Both the position numbers and the translations under genes were made by a program. A DNA stretch of 27,849 nt. Origin: a virus. The notes under the pieces were generated by a model. That model searched no databases. It was not told the DNA's origin and was given only the letters and a program-made list of their open reading frames with translations. The stretch is taken from IMG/VR virus record IMGVR_UViG_3300032160_001536, positions 1 through 27,849 of that record, one strand, 5' to 3'. Positions 1 through 6,993 of the stretch are shown here, piece after piece (the first letter of the stretch is position 1; every line of letters begins with the position of its first letter).

Positions 1-669
1 TTACCACTGTCTGTACTTCTGCAGAAAGTTCCGGTCCGCGCCATCTTGTGGCATTCCATCTCGTCTTTCCCTCAAGTAGCGGTCGCGCATTCGTGGCTGA
101 CCGCTGTTGTACTGGGAATAAGCCTGTTGAGCATGGTCCTCTGCCGTAGCTCCAGGACCCTGTTCCAATTCCGCCAGCCTGTAGGCTGGAGCCAAAAGAG
201 CGACCCCGGCACGCGCGTTAGCCTTCCAATCCGTCTTGACGTCTTCGGCAATCTTGAATGGATGTCCGTGGGCATCCCTCACTGGACCGTGGTTGATGTT
301 GGAACTGTTTACCTGCATCACTCCGTAGTCGGTGCTTCTGATGATCGGGTCTCCGTGCTTGTCATGACGGGGATGACCGTGTCTGTCGTGCGCGTAATTG
401 GGGCTCACGAGGTCCGCCTGAAAACTGCTCTCCGCATCGGCTATAGCATACACCAGTTTGCGCGGCAGGCGATATTCATCTGCTAACTCGCCTAGATAGT
501 TAAGAATCTCCTGGCGGTTTGGCGCAGCAGGGGGCGCCTGGTGTGCGGGCGACTTCTGCCCAAGCAGCAGATACGGAGATTCGGCTGCAGTCTCGCGAAC
601 GGCGCTCGGCGACTCGTGGTCCGCACGGTGATGAAGACCGGCCCGAAAGATATCACCTAGTGATTTCAT
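1..669 (-). CDS. Lytic transglycosylase-like endolysin / virion lysozyme
   Basis: Peptidoglycan-degrading enzyme of the SLT (soluble lytic transglycosylase, goose-lysozyme-like) fold, 222 aa. The catalytic Glu is probably E80 in 'AIADAESSFQ'. It is followed by 'YGVMQVN' (115-121, the GLMQ-type motif) and 'AYSQYNSG' (183-190, the AxxAYNAG-type motif). Residues 1-50 are a low-complexity leader with no signal peptide, so export would need a holin or delivery by the virion. A His/Asp-rich loop at about 93-107, between the Glu and GVMQ, is longer than usual. The ATG at 669 was chosen because AGGGA lies 9 nt upstream and because it overlaps the stop of the upstream acetyltransferase-like gene as ATGA. 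An in-frame ATG at 729 would run deep into that gene. The stop codon sits exactly at the window edge. It could serve in lysis or in cell-wall penetration on entry. Confidence 0.85.
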   Translation of the reverse strand: MKSLGDIFRAGLHHRADHESPSAVRETAAESPYLLLGQKSPAHQAPPAAPNRQEILNYLGELADEYRLPRKLVYAIADAESSFQADLVSPNYAHDRHGHPRHDKHGDPIIRSTDYGVMQVNSSNINHGPVRDAHGHPFKIAEDVKTDWKANARAGVALLAPAYRLAELEQGPGATAEDHAQQAYSQYNSGQPRMRDRYLRERRDGMPQDGADRNFLQKYRQW

Positions 670-1115
670 GTTTGTTTTCCCTGGATTGGTGCAAATGTTG
701 TGCCTAAACGTTTGCAATACGGCGTCCACTCGTCATCGCGTACCCAGCCGAGCCTCTTCAGGCGCCGCCCAAACTTCGCCGCGATTTCCGGCGGCAGCCA
801 CGCGTGTACGTCTTCCAGTCCGCGCTCCCAAGCTTGGCTGCGTGCCGCCTCGTGCAGCCCCAGCAGCCATTGCCAACGTTCTTTTGGCGTGCCGCGTTGC
901 GGATCGAGCAGCAAATACGCCTCGGCCGTCAGCCGGAGCAGGGCAGCGCCCGCAATTCCCTTCCCTTCGGCCGCATCCGTTTCGTCGCCGGCCAGCACCA
1001 GCTTGGTCAGGAACAGCGGATTGCGCAGGTCGGGAAAATCGTACGGGAACCCTTGCGCCGCATGGATCGCCTGCAGCGCCTCCAAATCTCCCTCGTCATA
1101 CTCCCGTATCCGCAA
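666..1115 (-). CDS. GNAT-like acetyltransferase-fold protein
   Basis: 149 aa. The N-terminus 'MRIREYDEGDLEALQAIH' matches the start of GNAT N-acetyltransferases (beta1-alpha1). A central strand 'GIAGAALLRLTAEAYLLLDP' and the late helix 'AAKFGRRLKRLGWVRDD' fit the same fold. The classical acetyl-CoA loop (Q/RxxGxG/A) is not obvious; 'QRGTPKERWQWLLGLHEAA' occupies its place, so activity is uncertain. Similar GNAT-like proteins occur among phage late genes, where their substrate is usually unknown. The stop codon overlaps the start of the transglycosylase (ATGA at 669-666), which implies translational coupling. Upstream lies a 200-nt repeat block. Confidence 0.65.
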   Translation of the reverse strand: MRIREYDEGDLEALQAIHAAQGFPYDFPDLRNPLFLTKLVLAGDETDAAEGKGIAGAALLRLTAEAYLLLDPQRGTPKERWQWLLGLHEAARSQAWERGLEDVHAWLPPEIAAKFGRRLKRLGWVRDDEWTPYCKRLGTTFAPIQGKQT

Positions 1116-1326
1116 GGTTATCCCCGCAGGGGTCGAGCACGGCTCGACCCCATCTCGGCAAATCGCTCACGACTCTGCCATCCCGCCTGCCCTGAGCCTC
1201 GAAGGGACCGGAGGCCCGCGCCTTTTGCGGCCACGCCATAACTGTCATCCCGACCGAAGCAACGGCGTCTTTTGCCGTTGCGCAGTGGAGGGATCGAGGC
1301 TTAATCGCTCGCCTTCCTGCCGCCCT
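1116..1326. repeat. Intergenic palindromic repeat block 1
   Basis: No gene is visible. There is a perfect 10-bp hairpin at 1129-1151 (GGGGTCGAGC / GCTCGACCCC, 3-nt loop) followed by 'catctcggcaa', a tail that recurs at 19160. A 'GTCATCCCGACCG ... GGAGGGATCG' element at 1244-1296 encloses the internal hairpin CAACGGC / GCCGTTG. Between them, 'tgccctgagcctcgaaggg' (about 1188-1206) matches part of another repeat found near 24140. Confidence 0.8.
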
Positions 1327-1530
1327 CTAAATCGTCACAGTCACGGTAATCGTCGCGTTATCCGTCTGCGCCAGGGTCACCTGCGGCGTTCTTCCCTGCA
1401 GCGTGGTCAGCACGTTCGCGACGTTCTGCCCATCGCTCGGATCGTTCAAATCAAACGTAAAGTTGGCGGACAGCGTCACCGTATCGCCTGGACTAAAATC
1501 CCAAGTGGCAGTGTGGATGGTATTGGGCAT
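1327..1530 (-). CDS. Small beta-rich hypothetical phage protein
   Basis: 67 aa, not recognised. The sequence alternates hydrophobic and Thr/Val/Asn residues ('TVTLSANFTFDLND', 'QVTLAQTDNATITVTVTI'), which suggests a small beta-sandwich. The start is well supported by AAGGAG about 6 nt upstream of the ATG. Its general character resembles the 115-aa protein at 12962-13309 and the small proteins near 27.7 kb, so a minor virion or decoration role is possible. That is an inference from composition and position only. Confidence 0.6.
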   Translation of the reverse strand: MPNTIHTATWDFSPGDTVTLSANFTFDLNDPSDGQNVANVLTTLQGRTPQVTLAQTDNATITVTVTI

Positions 1531-1665
1531 GGCAGCTCCTTCGTCCTTTGGAGTTTATGTCATCTCACAAATGGTTCCGGGAGGGCACGGCTTCAGCCGT
1601 GCCGAAAAGTTCTCAAAACTCGAGGGCTTTAGCCGCTGAGGTCAACAGCGCAGGCCGTCGCGGGC
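1531..1665. repeat. Intergenic hairpin of the CTtcAG type
   Basis: A perfect inverted repeat GGCACGGCT-tc-AGCCGTGCC lies at 1584-1603, between the 67-aa and 180-aa genes. It has the same CTtcAG centre as the hairpins at 12821-12840, 17549-17568, 17587-17600 and 18337-18356. No coding sequence is seen. Confidence 0.7.
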
Positions 1666-2208
1666 TTATAGAATCGTCTGCTTCACAATCCGCGCGCCCG
1701 TTGGCGTCCCAAATCCATTTCCACCGCGCAACAGGCCGTTCGGGAGGGTGCCGCTTCCGCTCGAGGGCAGCGGAGCAGGCCCGCTGGCGCCTCCGCCCGC
1801 CACGGCGATCGGGGGCGTGCCAAAGCTCACCGGGGCCGAGGGCTGCGAGCCGATGTACTGCGAGTACGCGCGCCAATACAGCGTCTGATTCCCCAGTTGC
1901 AGATACAAGTTTCGCGCCGCTCCCAGGAAATGCACGCGTGGCGCGGAAAACGCCGGCGTCACATCCGACTCCGCGAAATAAAAGAGTCCGGGCCGCGACG
2001 CTCCCGGATCGGTGATGGCCAGGTCAAACCATCCATTTGACGCTTGCACCTGCAGCGAAGCGATGGGCGCGGGCGCCGGCGAGGGCGTCGACGGGTCCAC
2101 ACCCGCGTTCTGGCTCGTCGCGTTCACCGCCGACACAATCTTCGTCAGCGTCTCGTACAAATACGGGTCGCGGTCTTTCAGCGGTGCCAGTTGCGCAACC
2201 GTCAGCAC
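1666..2208 (-). CDS. Hypothetical phage structural-type protein
   Basis: 180 aa, not recognised. The N-terminal helical part 'LTVAQLAPLKDRDPYLYETLTKIVSAVNATS' resembles the short helical start of some phage tail appendage proteins. A linker rich in Pro/Ala/Ser and a beta-rich segment (about 50-130; 'SLQVQASNGWFDLAITDPG', 'LYLQLGNQTLYWRAYSQYIG') follow, possibly one fibronectin-like domain. The C-terminal 50 residues are Gly/Pro/Ser-rich and disordered-looking. The start is a GTG at 2208, backed by GGGGGAG 6 nt upstream. It begins 54 nt from the divergent plus-strand gene at 2263. Confidence 0.6.
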   Translation of the reverse strand: MLTVAQLAPLKDRDPYLYETLTKIVSAVNATSQNAGVDPSTPSPAPAPIASLQVQASNGWFDLAITDPGASRPGLFYFAESDVTPAFSAPRVHFLGAARNLYLQLGNQTLYWRAYSQYIGSQPSAPVSFGTPPIAVAGGGASGPAPLPSSGSGTLPNGLLRGGNGFGTPTGARIVKQTIL

Positions 2209-2262
2209 GAAATCTCCCCCATCTTTTCGCCAGCCATGTATAAAGGAGTTAAGGTCGCTTTC

Positions 2263-3321
2263 ATGAAACTCTTCCGGGTCTTCCTGACACTTTCACTTGC
2301 TGCTCCCTGCCTCGCTCCGATTCCGCTCCTTGGACAAAACACCAACGCGCAGGCCCCATCTGCCCAGGCGAGTTCAACCTCGGCTTCCACCGCAACTCCA
2401 GCGCGGCAGGATGACGCCGCAGCTGGAGCCGCGGAGCGCAAGAGACGCTTCGATGAAGACAAAGCCGTCCTCGAGAGCGCCGCTGCCAAGCCGCAGTCGC
2501 AAACTTCACCTGACGCCAACGGCCCTGCGCCGGAACCCTGTAAAGCTTCCGAAGGCGACCTCCTGATCTCCCCCATTTTCGTCAACATGTTCGCTGGCGA
2601 CACCCACAGCTTCAGCCTCTTCGATTTCGCCGGCCGCAAGCTTACTTACCTGGCGGACTGGTCGATCGATGATTCTTACGTCGCCGACTTGACCATCGAA
2701 GACAGCATTCCCGTGCTCAAGGGCAAGCACACCGGCAGGGTGCGTCTCATAGCCCGTGTGGACTCGCATTCCGGCGAAGCGAACATAAACGTGTTCACTC
2801 ATGAAGATTTGAAGTCGGGCATCGTCACCGCCGAATGGTTAGCTCCGCCAGTTCCCTGCATCAAGCGCGTCGGGACTGTCCAACGCGTGGACTCTACCCC
2901 CATGCCGGCCCCTTGTAGCGCATCTGAAATCGAACTCGCGATCGCCCCCCAGTTCGCCGGCATCTTCGTTGGCCGAACTCAGCCCTTCAGGCTTTTCGAT
3001 GCCGGAGGACATGATCTCGCTTCACAGGCGGACTGGTCGGTCGACGATTCTCAGGTCGCCGACTTGACCATCCAAGACGGCATTCCGGTGCTCACCGGCA
3101 AGGAAACCGGCACGGTCCGCGTCACCGCTCGTCTGGACTCCCGTTCCAGAGAAGCCATCATTGAGGTGGTCACCCTCAAAGACTGGAATTCCGGCGCCGC
3201 CCACTTTTCCACTCGGCCAGTTCCCTGCTCCAGGTCCCTGGGAACCTTCCGGCCTATGCCTCCTGAGGCTCGCCGTTCTCGCTCTCCCGAAGCCGGCAAG
3301 CCCACTTCGCCACAGCAGTAA
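2263..3321 (+). CDS. Secreted protein with two tandem Ig-like (Big2-like) repeats; candidate moron
   Basis: 352 aa on the strand opposite to the phage operon. The N-terminus 'MKLFRVFLTLSLAAPCLAP' followed by 'IPLLGQ' is a clear Sec signal peptide, and the Cys within it leaves a lipoprotein possible. Residues about 30-100 are an Ala/Ser/Thr linker. Two homologous segments of about 115 aa follow, each opening with a 'PC' and carrying W-S-[IV]-D-D-S-x-V-A-D-L-T-I, then 'GKxTGxVRxxARxDSxSxEAxI', and closing with another 'PVPC'. The 'DDSxVA ... GKxTG' pattern is that of bacterial Ig-like Big2 domains. The Cys pairs could form one disulfide per repeat. The ATG at 2263 was chosen because it starts the signal peptide; 'aagg' and AAGGAG lie 8-14 nt upstream. 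An in-frame ATG at 2236 and a long upstream extension lack a sensible N-terminus. It could be a host surface protein expressed by a lysogen. Confidence 0.75.
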   Translation: MKLFRVFLTLSLAAPCLAPIPLLGQNTNAQAPSAQASSTSASTATPARQDDAAAGAAERKRRFDEDKAVLESAAAKPQSQTSPDANGPAPEPCKASEGDLLISPIFVNMFAGDTHSFSLFDFAGRKLTYLADWSIDDSYVADLTIEDSIPVLKGKHTGRVRLIARVDSHSGEANINVFTHEDLKSGIVTAEWLAPPVPCIKRVGTVQRVDSTPMPAPCSASEIELAIAPQFAGIFVGRTQPFRLFDAGGHDLASQADWSVDDSQVADLTIQDGIPVLTGKETGTVRVTARLDSRSREAIIEVVTLKDWNSGAAHFSTRPVPCSRSLGTFRPMPPEARRSRSPEAGKPTSPQQ

Positions 3322-3410
3322 GTGAAGCGGGCCCGTGAGTGGCTCGGCCTGTTCTTACGCGCTGATCGTCGCTTCTGAATTACTGATTACTTTCAACTTA
3401 TTATTTAAAA
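3322..3410. other. AT-rich gap between convergent genes
   Basis: Short spacer where the plus-strand Ig-like gene and the minus-strand nozzle-like gene meet tail to tail. It is AT-rich near 3378-3412. I see no convincing stem plus T-tract terminator for either direction. Confidence 0.4.
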
Positions 3411-6359
3411 CTAATTCACCCCCCGCACCGGCGCCCACGGATCCACCCGCACGCTCGGGATAAACCGCTGCAGCTTAAACCATGCCCCGGCCTGGTTCGT
3501 GCTCACCTGAAACGCCACGCGTTCTCCCAGCACATTGATCGGCAACTCCAGGTCCTTCTGCGCCGGCGAACTCAGCGGCAAGGGCTGTTGCGCCTGCGCC
3601 ACGCTCGAGGAATCTGTGAAGCTCGTCAGTCCCAAGTTCCCCGCCCCTTCCACGTACATGCTCAGATAGCTGAACAGTTTTCTGTGCGCGCCCAAGCCCA
3701 GCGAACTTTCCACCGCGCGCTCCGGAAAATAGTGCGTGGTGTAGTAGCTCGGAATTGCCGTGCCATCGTCGGAATACTGCGTGTCACTTAGCTGATAAAT
3801 CTTCCCGGTCGCTCCGCCGCCGCCCACGCCGGGATTCCCGCTGCCGAAGGCGGCCAGCGCCGTGCCGTTCGTGCGTTCAATCAGGGCGCAGCAATTGGCC
3901 CCGATGGACCACGGCGACCATTTCCGCGCGCTATCCGTCGCCGCTTTTCTTCCCGTGTAGGTGATGTTCACCGGGGGCCGCGAGGCCAGGTCGCTGGCCG
4001 AATCCAAGTCATGATAATCGAGCATCAGCACGCGATTGGGCGAGGTCGCGCTGCCAAACGGCGCGCCAACCAGGATGCGCCGCTGTTGCGTATCCACCGT
4101 CACCCACAACGTCTGCGCGTACTGCCAGTTGATCTGGTTCCACGTCGGCTGAATTTCCTGCGATATTTTCACTGGTTCGCCGCCGGAAAACAGGTACAAC
4201 CCCGTGCGGTGCGCAATCACCACCCAATCTTCACCGAAGCCGACTCCGCGCACCGAGGGCGTGCCCACGCCGCGCGACACTTCCGCGATCGACCATAGTG
4301 CCGGCTCATTCGTTCCATCGTCTTGCGTCACGTACAGCGAATGTTCCTTCACAAAATACAGCCGCTCGCGCAATTTGAACGCCGACCGGATGGCTTGCCC
4401 GTTGTTCTCCGCCACGCTCAGCATGCCATCCAGCCCGTCGTAGCTCTCCGGATCTTCCACGCGGCTTGCGCGCACCAGCGAAGCATTCACGGGCTGCGCA
4501 GCCGGGAAAATCTCTATCGCATCGATGTAGAACTGCCCGTTCTGATTCGGCGTGCCGTCCGCATACACGCGCAGCACCAAATCGCCAGGAATCGCCGTGA
4601 GCGGCGCTGTCAGTTGCGCGCTGTATTCCACGTATCCCGTTGTCAATTGCGTCGCGGTCAGTTGCAGCCCGGTTGTGTTGATTCCCCCGCTGCCGCTGTA
4701 GAGATGCACGTGCAGCGTCCCTTGCGTCAGCGAAGCATTGCGCGCGCACCGCGCCCGCACGGTGTAACTTGTATTCGCCTGAATCAGCGGCGCCCCCAGC
4801 GAATCCTGCACCGCGCCCTGCGTCATCAGCCCTCGCGTAGCCGTCGTGCCGTTCCCCACGATCGAATACGCCGCGCCCCACACGACAAAACTCTCTTCAT
4901 CAGTGCCGCCGGCCGCAAACGTTCCGTCGGGCGTCCAGCCCAGCGGGTAGTGCGGCAGGGACGGACCCGTGAATCCGCCGTCGAATCCCAGGTTCACCCA
5001 GTTGTCCATCTTGTTGCGTTCGCCCCACCAGAAGAGCCGCTCCGAATAGTCAATCACGCCGGCGCAGTCGCTCAGCTCAATCAGGCGAAAGAGGTTGTCC
5101 ACATTGCTTCCCGCCAGCAGGATGGCGTCGGAAAAATCCACCACCGCGGTCGTCGTGGTGTTATCGCTGATCACCATGTTCCCGCTAAACAACGTTCCGC
5201 CTCCCCCCACATAGAAGAAACTCGCGCCGCCCGCTCCCGTGAAGCACAAAATGCGCGCGACCACGTTGCTTGGCCCCGTCGGGATATTTGTGACCACGGC
5301 GCGTTTCCCGCCGCTCGCCGTCCAGCTCGTCGCCGGCCCCGGCTTTGTCAAATAGCCCTGGCGCGTTCGGAAGATCACGCTCACTTGGTGCACGCCCGTG
5401 GCAATATTCCCAGCCGCGGCCGCCGTGCCTCCGCCGGATGCCCCAAGGCCGCCGGTTGCGGCGTTATAGGTGAAGTGCGTCGAATCCGGCACGCTGGCGA
5501 CCGCAAATGTGCCGTTGTACCCGCCCACGCCCACGCCGGCTATCGTCACAAGCTGTCCCACGGACAGGCCATGTGCCGCACTCGTTTGCATCGTGACCGA
5601 TGCGGAAGCCGCCGTGCCGCCGCCGGAATTTGTCAGCCCCGCACCGCCCGCAATGTACGTGAATTGCGTCGTACTTGGGACGGACACCACCGCAAACGTG
5701 CCGTTGTAACCCGCCACGCCCACGCCCGCCACCGTGACGCTTTGGCCCGCCGACAATCCGTGCGCCGCGCTCGTCGTAATGGTTACCAGGTAGCCGTTTT
5801 GCGCCGCGCCATTCGGACTCGCCACGATCGCCACCGCAGCTGGCTGCGTCGCTCCGTTAGGGCTGGCCACGATGCCCACAATTACGTTTTCATCCACCAC
5901 CGTTGGCCCGGCGCCTGGTCCGCCCTGGCTCACGCGGTCGAAATTCGTGTCGTCGTACTGCCGCGGCAGATCATTGCCCGTCATCCCATCGCTGACCGCC
6001 AGATATTCCCTGCCGAACAATGTTGTCGAATTGGCGTATGCGTTCGCCGCCAGGCCGCTGGCAAACTGTGTCAGCGTTCCCGGCGCCGATTCCTTGTAAA
6101 GATTCCCGGCGCCATCCATGGCCAGCGTGCGCAGTACGCCGCTGAGCGTCGCAAACGTCTTCAAGTAATTCACGGTCGGATTTCCCGCCAGCGGCCCGAA
6201 CAGCGTCTGCAATCCCGGCCGCGTCGTCACGCCCCCATTGGCGAAAAAGACGTCCTGGCAATCCGGCGACACCCCATGCGGCAGATCCGCGGGTGACATG
6301 TCGCTGACCAGCCCGCCAAAAATCTCAATCGGTGCATCCAATGATCCTATCGTCGACAT
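3411..6359 (-). CDS. Large tail protein, nozzle-like, with internal repeats and a carbohydrate-binding-like insert
   Basis: 982 aa. The N-terminus contains 'DMSPADLPHGVSPDCQDV' and 'NGGVTTRPGLQ' (20-51), a pattern I associate with podophage tail-nozzle (tail tubular protein B / gp12-like) proteins. The C-terminal 400 residues ('RLYFVKEHSLYVTQDD', 'VVIAHRTGLYLFSGGEP', 'RRILVGAPFG') look like blades of a beta-propeller, as in that family. Two inserts are visible. One is a tandem duplication at about 187-315 of 'AAHGLSxGQxVTxAGVGxxGYNGTFxVxSVPxxTxFTY'. The other is a jelly-roll-like stretch at about 475-620 ('SYTVRARCARNAS' to 'QFYIDAIEIFPA') resembling carbohydrate-binding modules. The short peptide 'IVASPNGA' also occurs twice just before the duplication. 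The start has AAAAGAAG about 7 nt upstream. The nozzle assignment is moderate; a virion tail protein is likely. Confidence 0.65.
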   Translation of the reverse strand: MSTIGSLDAPIEIFGGLVSDMSPADLPHGVSPDCQDVFFANGGVTTRPGLQTLFGPLAGNPTVNYLKTFATLSGVLRTLAMDGAGNLYKESAPGTLTQFASGLAANAYANSTTLFGREYLAVSDGMTGNDLPRQYDDTNFDRVSQGGPGAGPTVVDENVIVGIVASPNGATQPAAVAIVASPNGAAQNGYLVTITTSAAHGLSAGQSVTVAGVGVAGYNGTFAVVSVPSTTQFTYIAGGAGLTNSGGGTAASASVTMQTSAAHGLSVGQLVTIAGVGVGGYNGTFAVASVPDSTHFTYNAATGGLGASGGGTAAAAGNIATGVHQVSVIFRTRQGYLTKPGPATSWTASGGKRAVVTNIPTGPSNVVARILCFTGAGGASFFYVGGGGTLFSGNMVISDNTTTTAVVDFSDAILLAGSNVDNLFRLIELSDCAGVIDYSERLFWWGERNKMDNWVNLGFDGGFTGPSLPHYPLGWTPDGTFAAGGTDEESFVVWGAAYSIVGNGTTATRGLMTQGAVQDSLGAPLIQANTSYTVRARCARNASLTQGTLHVHLYSGSGGINTTGLQLTATQLTTGYVEYSAQLTAPLTAIPGDLVLRVYADGTPNQNGQFYIDAIEIFPAAQPVNASLVRASRVEDPESYDGLDGMLSVAENNGQAIRSAFKLRERLYFVKEHSLYVTQDDGTNEPALWSIAEVSRGVGTPSVRGVGFGEDWVVIAHRTGLYLFSGGEPVKISQEIQPTWNQINWQYAQTLWVTVDTQQRRILVGAPFGSATSPNRVLMLDYHDLDSASDLASRPPVNITYTGRKAATDSARKWSPWSIGANCCALIERTNGTALAAFGSGNPGVGGGGATGKIYQLSDTQYSDDGTAIPSYYTTHYFPERAVESSLGLGAHRKLFSYLSMYVEGAGNLGLTSFTDSSSVAQAQQPLPLSSPAQKDLELPINVLGERVAFQVSTNQAGAWFKLQRFIPSVRVDPWAPVRGVN

Positions 6360-6795
6360 ATGTTCTTCTTTTGGAGTGCGGTCCCGCGACTGCGAGGCCG
6401 CTTTTGCGGTCTAAAATCCTGCTACGTACTTCATTGCTTCACGGTCTCTCGCGTCATGGCCGGTCTTTGCTCTGTCCGGGTCGGGCCCCCTTTGCTAGGC
6501 GAGCCGCCAACGTGACCACACCTCAACCCTACCCCTCGCTACGATCTTCGCTCTTCGTAGCGACGCTCGGGCCCTGCGGGGGCGCACCACGTCCGCGCCC
6601 CTCACCCCGCTCGGCAACCTCTACCCGCCCAGCAATCCATCGCTTCGGGTAGTGGTACAGGTTGAGGATTTAGGTCGGAAGATCGGCAACGAAAATGTCG
6701 TAATGGTGCTAGCTAGGCCTTTGTGGGCCAGAATACACAGCGTCAAAAATGAGTGGGACTAAGCTGAACTGCTTTGAGAAGGCAGAAGAGCACTG
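6360..6795. other. 436-nt non-coding stretch with a structured element
   Basis: No convincing gene on either strand. The middle holds a multi-branched inverted-repeat element (6521-6667, listed separately). A weaker hairpin, GGCCGC-tttt-GCGGTC, lies at about 6399-6414. The part nearest the 65-aa ORF (6670-6795) is less GC-rich than the rest of the window. Confidence 0.6.
6521..6667. ncRNA. Candidate structured RNA / DNA element of unknown class
   Basis: An outer stem joins CCTCAACC (6521-6528) with GGTTGAGG (6660-6667), extended by CTACCC (6529-6534) with GGGTAG (6647-6652). Inside are a perfect 9-bp hairpin, TCGCTACGA (6536-6544) with TCGTAGCGA (6555-6563), and a 7-bp hairpin, GGGGCGC (6579-6585) with GCGCCCC (6595-6601). 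A second CTACCC (6621-6626) could compete for the same GGGTAG. Nested stems of this kind suggest a folded RNA or the end of a mobile element. I do not recognise the class, and the strand cannot be decided. Confidence 0.45.
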
Positions 6796-6993
6796 CTACT
6801 GGTTCTTGGGTGCCATGAAACCAGTGCTGGTTATAAAATCCTCCCTCATGATGGGACTGCCAGTAAATGAGGGCTGGACGTCCAACGTGGTCACAGGCTG
6901 AACCTTAGAAGGACTGGCAATGAGGTTGACCTCTGGAGCGCCGATATCCACGGCAGGCACCTCGGTAGGGTTGAGAGGGTTTTTCTTTGTCAT
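6796..6993 (-). CDS. 65-aa hypothetical protein coupled to the SDH-type protease
   Basis: Starts at the ATG of 6993, whose ATGA overlaps the TGA of the protease gene; GGAAGAAGAG lies just upstream. The 65 residues begin 'MTKKNPLNPTEVPAVD' and are Pro/Val/Thr-rich and probably disordered. No Cys, membrane segment or known motif was found. The strict coupling suggests a partner or substrate of the protease. An upstream in-frame ATG at 7017 would overlap the protease by 28 nt and is less likely. Confidence 0.6.
   Translation of the reverse strand: MTKKNPLNPTEVPAVDIGAPEVNLIASPSKVQPVTTLDVQPSFTGSPIMREDFITSTGFMAPKNQ

Noticed and set aside
2044-2262. Upstream extension of the plus-strand Ig-like gene
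   Set aside because: Arg-rich sequence antisense to the 180-aa gene; the signal peptide begins at 2263.
4323-6296. 657-aa open frame on the plus strand
   Set aside because: It lies wholly within the nozzle-like gene and is Arg/His/Pro-rich without domains; a high-GC shadow.
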